This document shows positions 43,365-51,692 of a DNA stretch of 64,000 nucleotides, piece by piece. The position numbers and the translations under genes were made by a program. Each line of letters opens with the position of its first letter. Positions within the stretch are counted from its first letter, which is position 1. The notes below the pieces were generated by a model. The model ran no database searches. It saw only the letters and a list, made by a program, of their open reading frames with translations, and was not told where the DNA came from. The DNA is from VAXT01 sp963728535 (GTDB taxonomy: Bacteria > Actinomycetota > Thermoleophilia > Gaiellales > Gaiellaceae). The stretch lies in contig CAVSKK010000001.1 of the NCBI GenBank assembly GCA_963728535.1, positions 1,736,001-1,800,000 of the forward strand, read 5' to 3'.

Positions 43365-44207
43365 CTACGCCAGTTCGAGGACCATTCCCTCGCGCGCAAG
43401 CGTCGGCTGATCCTCGTTCGAGCCGACGAGAGACCTCGCCCGCTCCTCGAGCGCTGCCAAGGAGTCATCCGTATGGAGCGGGTCGTGATGGAAGAGGACC
43501 AGGCGCCGCGCGCCGACAGCACGCTTGAAGGCGACCGCGTCCACCATGCTCGAGTGTCCCCAGCCGACTTTCGCTTCGTACTCGTCCTCGGAGTACTGCG
43601 CGTCGTGCACGAGCAAGTCGACCTTCGCCGCGATCGACCCGCCGGAGATCCAGTCGATCGGCCTGTCGGCGAATCCCGCAAGCGCCGGCTCGTGATCGGG
43701 CAGGTACGCAAAGCTCGCCTCGGCTGTCTCGACCCGAAAGCCGACGGTTGGGCCGGGATGAATGACGAGGTCCGCGGCCAGAGTTGCTCCGCCGACGGCC
43801 CAACGCTCCCGCGGAACGTCACGGAACTGCACCTGAGCGGGGAGATCCCGAAGGTCGATCGGAAAGAGTGGAGGGGAGAAGGAGCGCCTGACGCGTTCCT
43901 CGAGGCTCAGCACCGTCGAGGGCGGTCCCCAGATGTCCAGCGTCACCCGCTCGTCGAAGAGGGGCCCGAAGAAGCGGAGCCCCTCGAGGTGATCGAGGTG
44001 CAGGTGCGTAAGGAGCACGTTGAGCTTGCGAGCACCACGCTCGAAGAGCTCGATGCCGAGCTCCCTGATCCCGGTGCCGGCGTCGAGCACGAGGACGGTC
44101 CCGTCTGCCAGCGAGACCTCGACGCACGAGGTGTTGCCGCCGAATTCGACCGTCTCCGAGCCAGGTGTTGCCACCGAGCCGCGGCAGCCCCAGATCGTTA
44201 CCCGCAT
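43365..44207 (-). CDS. MBL-fold metallohydrolase
   Basis: A 280-aa metallo-beta-lactamase-fold protein from ATG 44207, giving MRVTIWGCRGSVATPGSETV; a longer frame upstream overlaps the PAS gene and is unlikely. The zinc motif is LLTHLHLDHLEGLRFFGPLF near residues 83-102, with later ligands in FAYLPDHEPA, VDLLVHDAQYSEDEYEAKV, and VLFHHDPLHTDDSL. The start resembles the RNase Z/PhnP-like branch that includes cyclic phosphodiesterases. It lies 7 bases after the PAS gene stop, so the two are probably co-expressed. Substrate unknown. Confidence 0.85.
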   Translation of the reverse strand: MRVTIWGCRGSVATPGSETVEFGGNTSCVEVSLADGTVLVLDAGTGIRELGIELFERGARKLNVLLTHLHLDHLEGLRFFGPLFDERVTLDIWGPPSTVLSLEERVRRSFSPPLFPIDLRDLPAQVQFRDVPRERWAVGGATLAADLVIHPGPTVGFRVETAEASFAYLPDHEPALAGFADRPIDWISGGSIAAKVDLLVHDAQYSEDEYEAKVGWGHSSMVDAVAFKRAVGARRLVLFHHDPLHTDDSLAALEERARSLVGSNEDQPTLAREGMVLELA

Positions 44208-44214
44208 CGGCAGC

Positions 44215-44613
44215 TCACGCGTCGCGCCAGAAGATCGCGACGATGCCGACAAACTCGTCTGCATGAGCGAAGAGCGGGAAAGCGGTCACGGAGACTTCGC
44301 GCTCGGCGCCGTCTCGGCTCGTGATTCGAATCTGCTCGTGGGCCGCGCGCCGCTCTTCGAGGGCGATCCTCGTGGCCAACCGTTCCCGCGGCACCGGCAC
44401 CGAGTCGGCTGTTCGAGGGGCAAAGCTCGCCGAGAACTCCGCCATCGGCATCTCCCCGATCTCGGCGAACGACCGGCCGATGACCTCTTCCGCCGCCTCG
44501 TTGAAGAAGACGAGTTGACCTTCACCGTCGGCGATCAGCATCGGAGTCGCGAGATTCGACGCGAACTCACGAGCGAGAATGAGAACCAGATGCTTCGAGC
44601 GCCGCTTAGTCAT
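44215..44613 (-). CDS. small PAS-domain protein
   Basis: A 132-aa protein that is essentially one PAS domain: NLATPMLIADGEGQLVFFNE, AAEEVIGRSFAEIGEM, and PAC-like ITSRDGAEREVSVTAFPLFA ending VGIVAIFWRD. It has no output domain of its own; it could partner with the coupled MBL-fold protein or with a distant kinase or cyclase. Ligand unknown. No membrane helix or signal peptide is seen. Confidence 0.83.
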   Translation of the reverse strand: MTKRRSKHLVLILAREFASNLATPMLIADGEGQLVFFNEAAEEVIGRSFAEIGEMPMAEFSASFAPRTADSVPVPRERLATRIALEERRAAHEQIRITSRDGAEREVSVTAFPLFAHADEFVGIVAIFWRDA

Positions 44614-44733
44614 GGAGCAAGCGTACGCCGCCTCGGGACCATCGGTACAACGTCACGGATCGGGATGTACCGACCGTGGCATGGGCGGGCCTGTTCAGGC
44701 GTCGTCCCTTGGCAGGTGTGCTTTTAGTCGCGG

Positions 44734-44779
44734 AAAGTGCGCAGCACTTTGCGCGAGTCCCGGGCCCGCGGCCCGGGAC
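44734..44779 (-). terminator. two tandem hairpins after peptidoglycan-binding gene
   Basis: GTCCCGGGCC/GGCCCGGGAC (10 pairs, loop CGC, 44757-44779) and AAAGTGC/GCACTTT (loop GCA, 44734-44750) lie immediately past the stop of the minus-strand peptidoglycan-binding gene. They fit the end of the subtilase and peptidoglycan-binding transcript, although the trailing T-run is poor. Confidence 0.6.
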
Positions 44780-44782
44780 CTC

Positions 44783-45229
44783 CTAGCCAGACAACATCCC
44801 GCTCACCATGGCCCGCCACGTGATGGGGCCGACGATGCCGTCGGAGGCAGTTCCGACCGCGGTCTGGAAGCCGCGCACCCACGCCTCGGTGCGTGGGCCG
44901 AAGATGCCGTCGACCTGAATCGGAGTCCCCTCGCCGTCCGACTGGTCGTGGAACTTGATCACCTCTTGTACGCCGCGGACGGCGTCGCCGGTGCTCCCGT
45001 TCTGGACCTGGACGACGAGCTTCGGCCACGTCAGCGGCCCGACGATGCCGTCGGCGGCGAGGCCGTTGCCCTGCTGGAAGGCCTTGACCGCAGCCTCGGT
45101 GAGCGGGCCGAAGATCCCGTCGACCGCGACTGGATGGTTGCGGGCGCGCAGGAGGTCCTGTAGCGAGCGGACCGGGAAGATCTCGTCGCCGCGCTTGACG
45201 AGCGGCCAGGGTGCAATTGGGTCGGGCAT
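44783..45229 (-). CDS. protein with two peptidoglycan-binding repeats
   Basis: A 148-aa protein made of two PG_binding_1 repeats: SLQDLLRARNHPVAVDGIFG, PLTEAAVKAFQQGNGLAADG (residues about 22-62) and VQEVIKFHDQ, IQVDGIFGPRTEAWVRGFQT (about 88-130). There is no signal peptide and no catalytic domain. It follows the subtilase-repeat gene by 21 bases on the same strand. It may bind wall polymer for that large protein. A strong GGAG site precedes ATG 45229. Confidence 0.87.
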   Translation of the reverse strand: MPDPIAPWPLVKRGDEIFPVRSLQDLLRARNHPVAVDGIFGPLTEAAVKAFQQGNGLAADGIVGPLTWPKLVVQVQNGSTGDAVRGVQEVIKFHDQSDGEGTPIQVDGIFGPRTEAWVRGFQTAVGTASDGIVGPITWRAMVSGMLSG

Positions 45230-45250
45230 GGAGGATCTCCTTTCGCTCGG

Positions 45251-46440
45251 CTAGGCGCCGTGGCCGAGGTCGTTGTCGAGTGTGTTCAGTAGCCAGCCGC
45301 CGAAGCGCGTGCCGTTCGGCTTCATGGTCGGCGCGGCCATCGTTGCACCGGCCTGCTCGAGGATGCCGATGCCCCACGGGCTCGTGACGAGGAGCTCCGC
45401 CTTGCCGTCACCGTCGTAGTCGGCACCCGTCCCGAGCCGGTTGTCCCCCGTGTTCAGCAGCCACCCGCCGAAGCGCGTTCCGTTCGGCTGCATCATCGGG
45501 ACCGTGAAGGTGCTTCCCGTCAGCTTGAGCATGCCGACGCCCCAAGGGCTGGTTACCAGGATCTCGGCCTTGCCGTCGCCGTCGTAGTCGCCCACCGGGC
45601 CGAAGTAGTTGTCGCCGGTGTTCAGCAGCCAGCCGCCGAAGCGGGTGCCGTTCGGCGCCATCATCGGCACCGTGAACGTGTTGCCCGCCAGCTTCAGGAC
45701 TCCGATCCCCCACGGGCTCGTGACGAGGATCTCGTCCTTGCCGTCGCCGTCGAAGTCGCCGACCGGGCCGAACGTGTTGTCGCCGGTGTTGAGCAGCCAG
45801 CCGCCGAAGCGAGTGCCGTTCGGCGCCATCATCGGAGCGGCCATCGTCGACCCGGACTGCTCGAGGACGCCGATTCCCCAGGGACTCGTGACCAGGAGCT
45901 CTGCATGCCCGTCGCCGTCGAAGTCGGCCGCGGGGCCAAAGGAGTTGTCGCCCGTGTTCAGGAGCCAGCCGCCGAACCGGGTGCCGTTCGGCGCCATGAT
46001 CGGAGCGGCCATCGTCGCGCCGGCCTGCTCGAGAATGCCGATCCCCCAGGGGCTCGCGACGAAAATCTCGGCCTTGCCGTCACCGTCGTAGTCGGCTGCC
46101 GGGCCGAAGTAGTTGTCTCCTGTGTTCAGCAGCCAGCCGCCGAAGCGGGTGCCGTTCGGCTGCATGGTCGGCGCCGCCATCGTCGCGCCGGCCTGCTCGA
46201 GGATTCCGATCCCCCAGGGGCTCGTGACGAGTAGCTCGGCTTTGCCATCACCGTCGTAGTCGGCGGGAGGACCGAAGTGGTTGTCGGCCGTGTTCAGCAG
46301 CCAGCCGCCGAAGCGCGTGCCGTTCGGCTGCATGGTCGGCGCCGCCATCGTCGCACCGGCCTGCTCGAGGATCCCGACGCCCCACGGGCTCGTGATGAAC
46401 ACCTCGGCCAGCCCGTCGCCGTCGTAGTCGGCGCTCCGAG
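45251..46440. repeat. seven tandem 168-bp repeats
   Basis: The coding sequence of the FG-GAP region repeats every 168 bases; for example a CCGAAGCG motif recurs near 45300, 45468, 45636, 45804, 45972, 46140 and 46308. Nucleotide identity between units is high, with synonymous changes. Slippage, recombination and assembly collapse are all possible here. Confidence 0.9.
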
Positions 46441-47947
46441 AGCGGAACCTGGCGGCGGCCGGGATCAGCTCGCGGAGATTCGGCCTGTTGCCGATCCGCT
46501 CCCTCGCCGGCCGCGTCGGGGCGTCCTGCTGCGGCGAGCCCGTGGCCCGAAGCAGCGCCCGCGCCTGCTCGGAGGTCATGCGGATGTGCCCGCGGGCGCG
46601 AAGGACGCCCTGCGTGCCGGCGAGTGCCCCGACCACGACCGGCGACGCGCTCGAGGTGCCCGAGAAGTGATCCGTGTACCACAGATCCTCGTTCAGGCCG
46701 CCCTGGAGATCGCCGTAGCCCGTGGTCGTGACCTCTCGCCCCCAGCCCTGCACGTCGACGCGCCGTCCGTAGTTCGAGAAGTCCAGCCGCGAGCGGTCCG
46801 GGCCCCAGTCGGCGCCGTGGGTGTTCGGCGGCGGCGCGCCCGCACCGACGACCACTGCGCCGGACGACGGGTTGCCGGGGTTGAACGGGTTTCGCCAGCT
46901 CGTCGGAAAGCCGGTCGGCCGCGTTTCGTAGATCGGGTCGTCGAGGTTCTGGAAACCGTTCCCGGCCGCTTCCACGACGATCTGCCCCTTGAGCACCGCG
47001 TAGCGGATGGCGGCGAAGTCGTCCGGCCACCACTCGATCGCGATGAACCCGAGCTGCCCCTGCAAGGGGTCAGGTGTCCGCGGCCCCGGACGGTGAATCT
47101 CCAGGAGAATGATGTCGCCGCGGCCGAGCTTGTCGGCCGCCGCCTTGATCGCGGCCGAGGTCGACTGGTCGCTGAAGGATGACGCCGCCGTCCACGCATC
47201 GGGTGCGATGCCTGTGACGCCGATTGAGTTCGAGTCGCTGCCGATGACGCCCACCACCGCGGTGCCATGGTCGGTATTGCCGATGCTCGTACCGGCAACG
47301 ACGCCGCCCTGGTTCTGGAGCAGGTCCTCATGCGTGAAGCGCCAGGCCCACTCGCAATCGATGATCTTGATTCCGGTAGCACGCCCGCCGTAGATCGTCC
47401 ACGCGAACTGCGCGTCGACCCCACCCGGCGCCGCGGCCAGATGGCCCTGGCGAGCCACGAAGCTCGGCGTTGCCGGGGGCGCGTCGCCGGGATCGGGCTG
47501 CATGTCGTTGAGCGTTGCGGTCACGGTGCCTTCGAGAGTCGCGCTCGGGGGCTCGCCGCCGGGCTTCACGTAGGCCGCTTCGACGAGGTCGTCGGCCAGC
47601 AACTCCTCGGCCAGCTGGTCGAGACTCTCCTCGTCGGCCGTGACGCGGTAGTAGAGCGCGAGGTCGAGAGGAGGCTCCGCCTCCGCATCGTCCTTGGCCC
47701 CCGAAGGGGTCGGCAGGGCCTCGACCTGGGCCCGGAGACGATCCTCGCTCAAGCCGAAGAGCGGGCGGATGGCCGCTCCGTGTGTCTTGAGCACCGACTC
47801 CAGCGAGCTCGTGTCCGCACCTGTCTCCGACGCGATCCCGGACGCTCGGACGCGCAGGCCCGCTTCGGGCTTGGCGATCACGACGAGCTCGGGGCTTCCT
47901 CCTCCAGACGGTGTGGTCTGGGGAGGATCGTTGCGCTCAGCGGACAT
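45251..47947 (-). CDS. subtilisin-like (S8) protease with seven FG-GAP/VCBS-type repeats
   Basis: An 898-aa protein. The S8 domain spans about residues 165-485: Asp197 in GIKIIDCEWAW, His227 in GNTDHGTAVVGVIG, oxyanion Asn330 in EAAGNGF and Ser432 in FSGTSSASPVVVGAL. The Asp motif is DCE instead of the usual DTG. Residues 507 to the end are seven near-identical 56-aa repeats built on ADYDGDGKAELLVTSPWGIG and PNGTRFGGWLLNTGDN, typical of integrin-like FG-GAP/VCBS blades with DxDxDG calcium loops; seven blades would close a propeller. No signal peptide is visible, so export is unexplained. AGGAG precedes ATG 47947. Confidence 0.9.
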   Translation of the reverse strand: MSAERNDPPQTTPSGGGSPELVVIAKPEAGLRVRASGIASETGADTSSLESVLKTHGAAIRPLFGLSEDRLRAQVEALPTPSGAKDDAEAEPPLDLALYYRVTADEESLDQLAEELLADDLVEAAYVKPGGEPPSATLEGTVTATLNDMQPDPGDAPPATPSFVARQGHLAAAPGGVDAQFAWTIYGGRATGIKIIDCEWAWRFTHEDLLQNQGGVVAGTSIGNTDHGTAVVGVIGSDSNSIGVTGIAPDAWTAASSFSDQSTSAAIKAAADKLGRGDIILLEIHRPGPRTPDPLQGQLGFIAIEWWPDDFAAIRYAVLKGQIVVEAAGNGFQNLDDPIYETRPTGFPTSWRNPFNPGNPSSGAVVVGAGAPPPNTHGADWGPDRSRLDFSNYGRRVDVQGWGREVTTTGYGDLQGGLNEDLWYTDHFSGTSSASPVVVGALAGTQGVLRARGHIRMTSEQARALLRATGSPQQDAPTRPARERIGNRPNLRELIPAAARFRSRSADYDGDGLAEVFITSPWGVGILEQAGATMAAPTMQPNGTRFGGWLLNTADNHFGPPADYDGDGKAELLVTSPWGIGILEQAGATMAAPTMQPNGTRFGGWLLNTGDNYFGPAADYDGDGKAEIFVASPWGIGILEQAGATMAAPIMAPNGTRFGGWLLNTGDNSFGPAADFDGDGHAELLVTSPWGIGVLEQSGSTMAAPMMAPNGTRFGGWLLNTGDNTFGPVGDFDGDGKDEILVTSPWGIGVLKLAGNTFTVPMMAPNGTRFGGWLLNTGDNYFGPVGDYDGDGKAEILVTSPWGVGMLKLTGSTFTVPMMQPNGTRFGGWLLNTGDNRLGTGADYDGDGKAELLVTSPWGIGILEQAGATMAAPTMKPNGTRFGGWLLNTLDNDLGHGA

Positions 47948-48140
47948 TGTGCGAGCTCCTTTCGGGCAGCTTCAAGACGGGGAGGTGCGCCAGGGTCGAG
48001 CCGACGCCGACTAGTGGGCGAGGAGATGGCCCGCACGCGGCGGCAACCCGGTTGACCGGGAAGTCGCCTGTGCAAAGCCGCAGCAACGAGTCGAACTGAT
48101 CCACGAGGAAGACCTTTCGTGACTCTCGCTACCGCAGTTG

Positions 48141-48169
48141 ACGCTACTCCTCGGTCAAAACTCAGTCAA
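48141..48169 (-). promoter_or_regulatory. possible promoter of the subtilase gene
   Basis: In the 254-base gap between the PD40 gene and the subtilase, the minus strand reads TTGACT (48169-48164), 17 bases, then TAGCGT (48146-48141). The -35 is good and the -10 weak. The gap otherwise holds a short CCCGGTTGACCGGG palindrome and nothing recognised as RNA. Confidence 0.35.
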
Positions 48170-48201
48170 GGCGCCGCCCGGAGTGCTGCGCCTCGCCGAC
48201 G

Positions 48202-49113
48202 TTAGCGGCAGACCGGGCGCCGCGCTTTCGGGAGCAGTACGGCCGGGCGCCAGGCCGGGTTGATGCCGCCAGAGCCTCGCGCGCCCACCGCGAGGCGCTC
48301 CCCGTTGCCGTCGGCCTGCGCTACGACGATCGTGCTCTTCCCGCCGGCCAGGCGCATGAACGCAATCCGCTGTCCGCCCGGCGACCAGGCCGGTCGCGAT
48401 TCCGGTGCTGCGGCGGCCGTAATGGGATGCGCGCCACTTCCGTCCGCGTCGGCGACAACGATCGACCCGACCTCCGACAAGCGCGACGGGTAGGAGACGT
48501 AGGCGATCTTCGAGCCGTTGGGCGACCAGGCCGGGTCGGAGGCCTGGCCGACGAGCACACGGCGTCCGGTCCCGTCGGCGTTGGCGACCACGATCCGGCT
48601 CGACCCTGAGGAGTCCATCGCGATCTCCTCGGCGAAGGCGACCCGTCGGCTGTCAGGCGCCCACGCCGGCCGGCTGATGAAGCCCGTGGGGGCGGCGAGC
48701 AGCTGGCCGAGCACGCGACCGGCGGTGCTGACGATGACGACGCGCGAGCGGCCTTCCCGGGACACGTAGGCGATGCTCTTCCCGTCCGGCGACCACGACG
48801 GATCCGCGTACGCGCCCGCCTGGGTGAGCCTGCGGACGACCCGTCCTCGCGCATCGGCGACGAGGATTCGCCACGCCGTGCCCACCTGTCGCGCAAAGAC
48901 GACGCGGCGTCCGTTCGGAGACCATGAGGGCGCCTGGTCCTTGCCTGCCGTAAGCCGCACGCGGCGAGTGCCGTCGGGCCGCGCGAGGCAGAGACCGCCG
49001 CTCGTCTCGACGGCGTAGGTCAACAATGTCGGCGGACGCGCCGAGTACGTGTCGGTCGCGCCTGTGACGGCGAACGAGGCGCCGATCCCGCAGAGTGCGA
49101 GCAGCCTCTTCAC
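48202..49113 (-). CDS. secreted TolB/PD40 beta-propeller protein
   Basis: A 303-aa protein with a signal peptide (RLLALCGIGASFAVTGATDT) and five or more PD40 blades of the TolB kind: SWSPNGRRVVFARQVG, SWSPDGKSIAYVSREG, AWAPDSRRVAFAEE, AWSPNGSKIAYVSYPS and AWSPGGQRIAFMRLAG. There is no TolB N-domain and no Tol-Pal neighbours, as expected for an actinobacterium, so it is likely a binding scaffold outside the cell. ATG 49113 has AAGTGAAGAG ahead. It ends in CR, followed by the subtilase gene. Confidence 0.85.
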   Translation of the reverse strand: MKRLLALCGIGASFAVTGATDTYSARPPTLLTYAVETSGGLCLARPDGTRRVRLTAGKDQAPSWSPNGRRVVFARQVGTAWRILVADARGRVVRRLTQAGAYADPSWSPDGKSIAYVSREGRSRVVIVSTAGRVLGQLLAAPTGFISRPAWAPDSRRVAFAEEIAMDSSGSSRIVVANADGTGRRVLVGQASDPAWSPNGSKIAYVSYPSRLSEVGSIVVADADGSGAHPITAAAAPESRPAWSPGGQRIAFMRLAGGKSTIVVAQADGNGERLAVGARGSGGINPAWRPAVLLPKARRPVCR

Positions 49114-49152
49114 TTCGAGGTGAGCATACCCAGGTCGATCCAGGCGAAAACG

Positions 49153-49182
49153 CCTACGGGCCCGGCGAACCGGGCCCGTAGG
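49153..49182 (-). terminator. perfect 13-bp stem terminator
   Basis: CCTACGGGCCCGG and CCGGGCCCGTAGG form a perfect 13-pair stem around a CGAA loop. On the minus strand it lies 17 bases after the stop of the large secreted-protein gene and is followed by GTTTTCG, so it is a good intrinsic terminator for that gene. Confidence 0.85.
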
Positions 49183-49198
49183 GTCGATTGCGGGTAGG

Positions 49199-50872
49199 TC
49201 AGCGGCAGCCGGGGAACTTGAACGCGCCGATACGCGTTTGCCAGGCGGCCAGCTCCGTGATCGCGTAGTACTCGTTGATGTAGTAGAAAGTGCAGTCGTC
49301 GCGCGGGTCGACGTTGAGCGACGTGTAGTCGCCCCAGCGCGAGTTGAGGGTCAGCTGCGAGCCGGTTCCATTCTGCATCGTCGCCTCGCCCTGCGAGAGC
49401 TCGCCCAGTGGGTCGCCCGCCAGGCGTCCGGCGTAGCGGATGCCCGGGTAGACGGTGGCCCCGTTGACGACGCTGTAGCCGGCGGCGAGGTTGCCGTACT
49501 TGTCCTGCGCCACGCTCCCCATCCAGCGATGAATGCCATCACCCGGGGCGTACGTGCCCTGCTGGTAGATGACTGGATCGAGCGGGCTCCGGATCTCGTA
49601 CCAGCGGACTCCGGCAACGCCCGGCGCCGCTTCGACCGACTGGTTGGTTACAAGCGACTCGTGCGTCTTGAGGTTGCGGTACTGCAGCCGGTAGGTCGGC
49701 CGCTGCCGGTAGGAGAGGATGTCGATGTACTGATTCGGATCCATGATTCCGGGCTGCGGCAGGCAGTCACGGCTGGTCGGTGCACATGGGAAGTTCGAGT
49801 CGAACTCTTCCGTCGGTATCGACTCGACGAGACCGAAGGTCGCGTCGTCCGGATGGTTGAAGTCGACGTCGGCCGTGAACCAGTTGATCGCGTCGAACGG
49901 CGCCCCGTAGACGTAGTCGTCGTCCATCGTCCCCGCGAAGTACTCGGGACTGTGCGGGGGCGGCATCCGTTTCCCGTCGAGGTCGGCCGGCAGGATCCCG
50001 TCGCCCAGGAGGTAGAGGGGATCGACCCCGTCCACGAGGTAGAACGAGACGACGGTCGGGTCCGGCTGGCCCGCGACCAGTGCGTGCCGGTCGATGGCGT
50101 AGACGCCGATCTGGTACTCCACCGTCGGCCCAAACTCCCGCGTCGTGATGTAGAGCGCCTCCGGCATCACGCCGTACTTCGGATAGTCCGGGAAGAAGGC
50201 GCCGGTCGAGAACGCATAGCGGTAGTACGAACCCAGCGGATCGGGACTCGTCGAAACGGCGACGCAATTCCAGTATTCGGGACCATCCGCCGTGAACTGG
50301 CTCAGAATCCAGCGGTTCGAGATCTCGTCGTAGACGACGATCGGATCGCCGTTCGGCTCCGTGCAGTCAGGGACGCTGAAGCCCTGCCAGAGCGTCCCGG
50401 TGTCGGCAGGCCCGTACTGGAGCGTGCCCGTCTTCGAGTAGATCGCGAAGGTCAGGTTGACCATGGCGACGTAGTTATGGCTACCGACATCGCCGACCGG
50501 ATCCGGCGGGTTGACCCGGAACCCGAAGATATTCAGGTTGTCGGCGTTGCTCGGGCCCTCGAACGTGAACAGCGGCGCTGGCATCGCGTTGGGCGCCTCT
50601 CCGTTCTGGAGAGCGCCGTCCGCCTGGTGCTTGGTGTTTGCAACACGTCCCACCAGCGAGCGATCGGTGGCCATTGGGCGCACCCACGAGGCCTGTTGGC
50701 CCCCCGGGGCAATCATTCGCATGTTGCGAAGCGGTGGGCTCTTGTCAAACGCGGCCGCCGTACCGATCGTCGGCTGCAACGGCGCGATGCCGGTGGAGCC
50801 GGCGAGCGCTGTCCCGGCTAGGACGAGCGTCGCAACGGTGACGACCCCGAGCCCTGCTGCAAGTCTTTTCAT
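49199..50872 (-). CDS. large secreted protein, unknown function
   Basis: A 557-aa protein from ATG 50872 with GGGGAGG ahead and a signal peptide (LAAGLGVVTVATLVLAGTAL). The mature part looks like a beta-rich, propeller-like fold: VNPPDPVGDVGSHNYVAMVN, YDEISNRWILSQFTADGPEY, YITTREFGPTVEYQIGVYAI, WMGSVAQDKYGNLAAGYSVV, SRWGDYTSLNVDPRDDCTFY. Such sequences occur widely in secreted proteins of soil actinobacteria and myxobacteria, often described only as hypothetical or sialidase-like. Its cysteines are few and spread over the chain. I do not assign an activity. It has its own terminator. Confidence 0.75.
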   Translation of the reverse strand: MKRLAAGLGVVTVATLVLAGTALAGSTGIAPLQPTIGTAAAFDKSPPLRNMRMIAPGGQQASWVRPMATDRSLVGRVANTKHQADGALQNGEAPNAMPAPLFTFEGPSNADNLNIFGFRVNPPDPVGDVGSHNYVAMVNLTFAIYSKTGTLQYGPADTGTLWQGFSVPDCTEPNGDPIVVYDEISNRWILSQFTADGPEYWNCVAVSTSPDPLGSYYRYAFSTGAFFPDYPKYGVMPEALYITTREFGPTVEYQIGVYAIDRHALVAGQPDPTVVSFYLVDGVDPLYLLGDGILPADLDGKRMPPPHSPEYFAGTMDDDYVYGAPFDAINWFTADVDFNHPDDATFGLVESIPTEEFDSNFPCAPTSRDCLPQPGIMDPNQYIDILSYRQRPTYRLQYRNLKTHESLVTNQSVEAAPGVAGVRWYEIRSPLDPVIYQQGTYAPGDGIHRWMGSVAQDKYGNLAAGYSVVNGATVYPGIRYAGRLAGDPLGELSQGEATMQNGTGSQLTLNSRWGDYTSLNVDPRDDCTFYYINEYYAITELAAWQTRIGAFKFPGCR

Positions 50873-50939
50873 CTTGCCTCCCCTTCGGAGATCGATTGAG
50901 TCATCCCTAACAGATCGCGGGGCGGCGCTCAAGATGAAC

Positions 50940-51533
50940 CTAGTCGGAGGCTGACCCCGATGCGTCCGCGGCCGCAGGCTCGTAGGTGAGGATGGTCACG
51001 CCGTCGCCAACCACCTTCGAATCGACGAGCCGCAGAGACTTCTTGTCGCTTGTGTCGCCGAAGAGACGCTTGCCGGTGCCGAGGACGACCGGGAAGACCA
51101 TCAGCCGCAGCTCGTCGACGAGATCGTGCTCGAGCAGCGCCTGCGCGAGCTGCGCGCTGCCGTGGACGACGACGTCGCCATCGTGGGCCTGCTTCAGCTT
51201 CGCCACCTCCTCCACAAGGTCGCCCTTCAGCACGGTCGAGTTGCTCCACTCGGGATCCTCCAAGGTCGAGGAGACGACGTACTTGGGCATCGTGTTGAAC
51301 TTGTCGGCGAACTCGCCGTCTCTGGAGGGCCAGGCCTCGGCAAAGCCCTCGTACGTCGCTCGCCCGAGCAGCAGCGCGTCGGCCGAGAAGGCTTCGTCGA
51401 GCTTGAACTTGTCGCCCTCGTCCCCACGGCTGATCTCGAAGCTCCAGCCTCCGTGCCTGAAGCTCTCGGATCCGCCTGGGTCTTCCATGACTCCGTCGAG
51501 CGATACGAACTCCGTGACGATGATCCTTCCCAT
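50940..51533 (-). CDS. dihydrofolate reductase/RibD C-terminal-like protein
   Basis: A 197-aa protein of the RibD C-domain family (DUF-type 'dihydrofolate reductase family'): GRIIVTEFVSLDGVMEDPGG at the start, ALLLGRATYEGFAEAWPSRD, KYVVSSTLEDPEWSNSTVLK, GDVVVHGSAQLAQALLEHDL and VDELRLMVFPVVLGTGKRLF. It binds NADPH; the substrate is usually unknown, and it is not expected to replace FolA. Good AGGAG site before ATG 51533. It is divergent from the VOC dioxygenase. Confidence 0.9.
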   Translation of the reverse strand: MGRIIVTEFVSLDGVMEDPGGSESFRHGGWSFEISRGDEGDKFKLDEAFSADALLLGRATYEGFAEAWPSRDGEFADKFNTMPKYVVSSTLEDPEWSNSTVLKGDLVEEVAKLKQAHDGDVVVHGSAQLAQALLEHDLVDELRLMVFPVVLGTGKRLFGDTSDKKSLRLVDSKVVGDGVTILTYEPAAADASGSASD

Positions 51534-51692
51534 CTGCTCCTCCTTCGCTCGTGAGTGCCTCTCAGGTCAAAGACCGCGCGCCGAGCGCAATCTCATCGGC
51601 GGCGTTGTGATTGAGCAAGTCGAGCGTAAACCGGAATTACGATCGGTCGGTCCTCGTTCTCCAAGAAGGAAACGCAACCAGGGAGCCGCCAG

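Noticed and set aside
45251..46440. CRISPR-like regular repeats
   Set aside because: The 168-bp periodicity is in-frame coding repeat of FG-GAP blades, without spacers.
49238..50821. 527-codon plus-strand frame opposite the large secreted protein
   Set aside because: Shadow of the minus-strand gene, which has a signal peptide, ribosome site and terminator.
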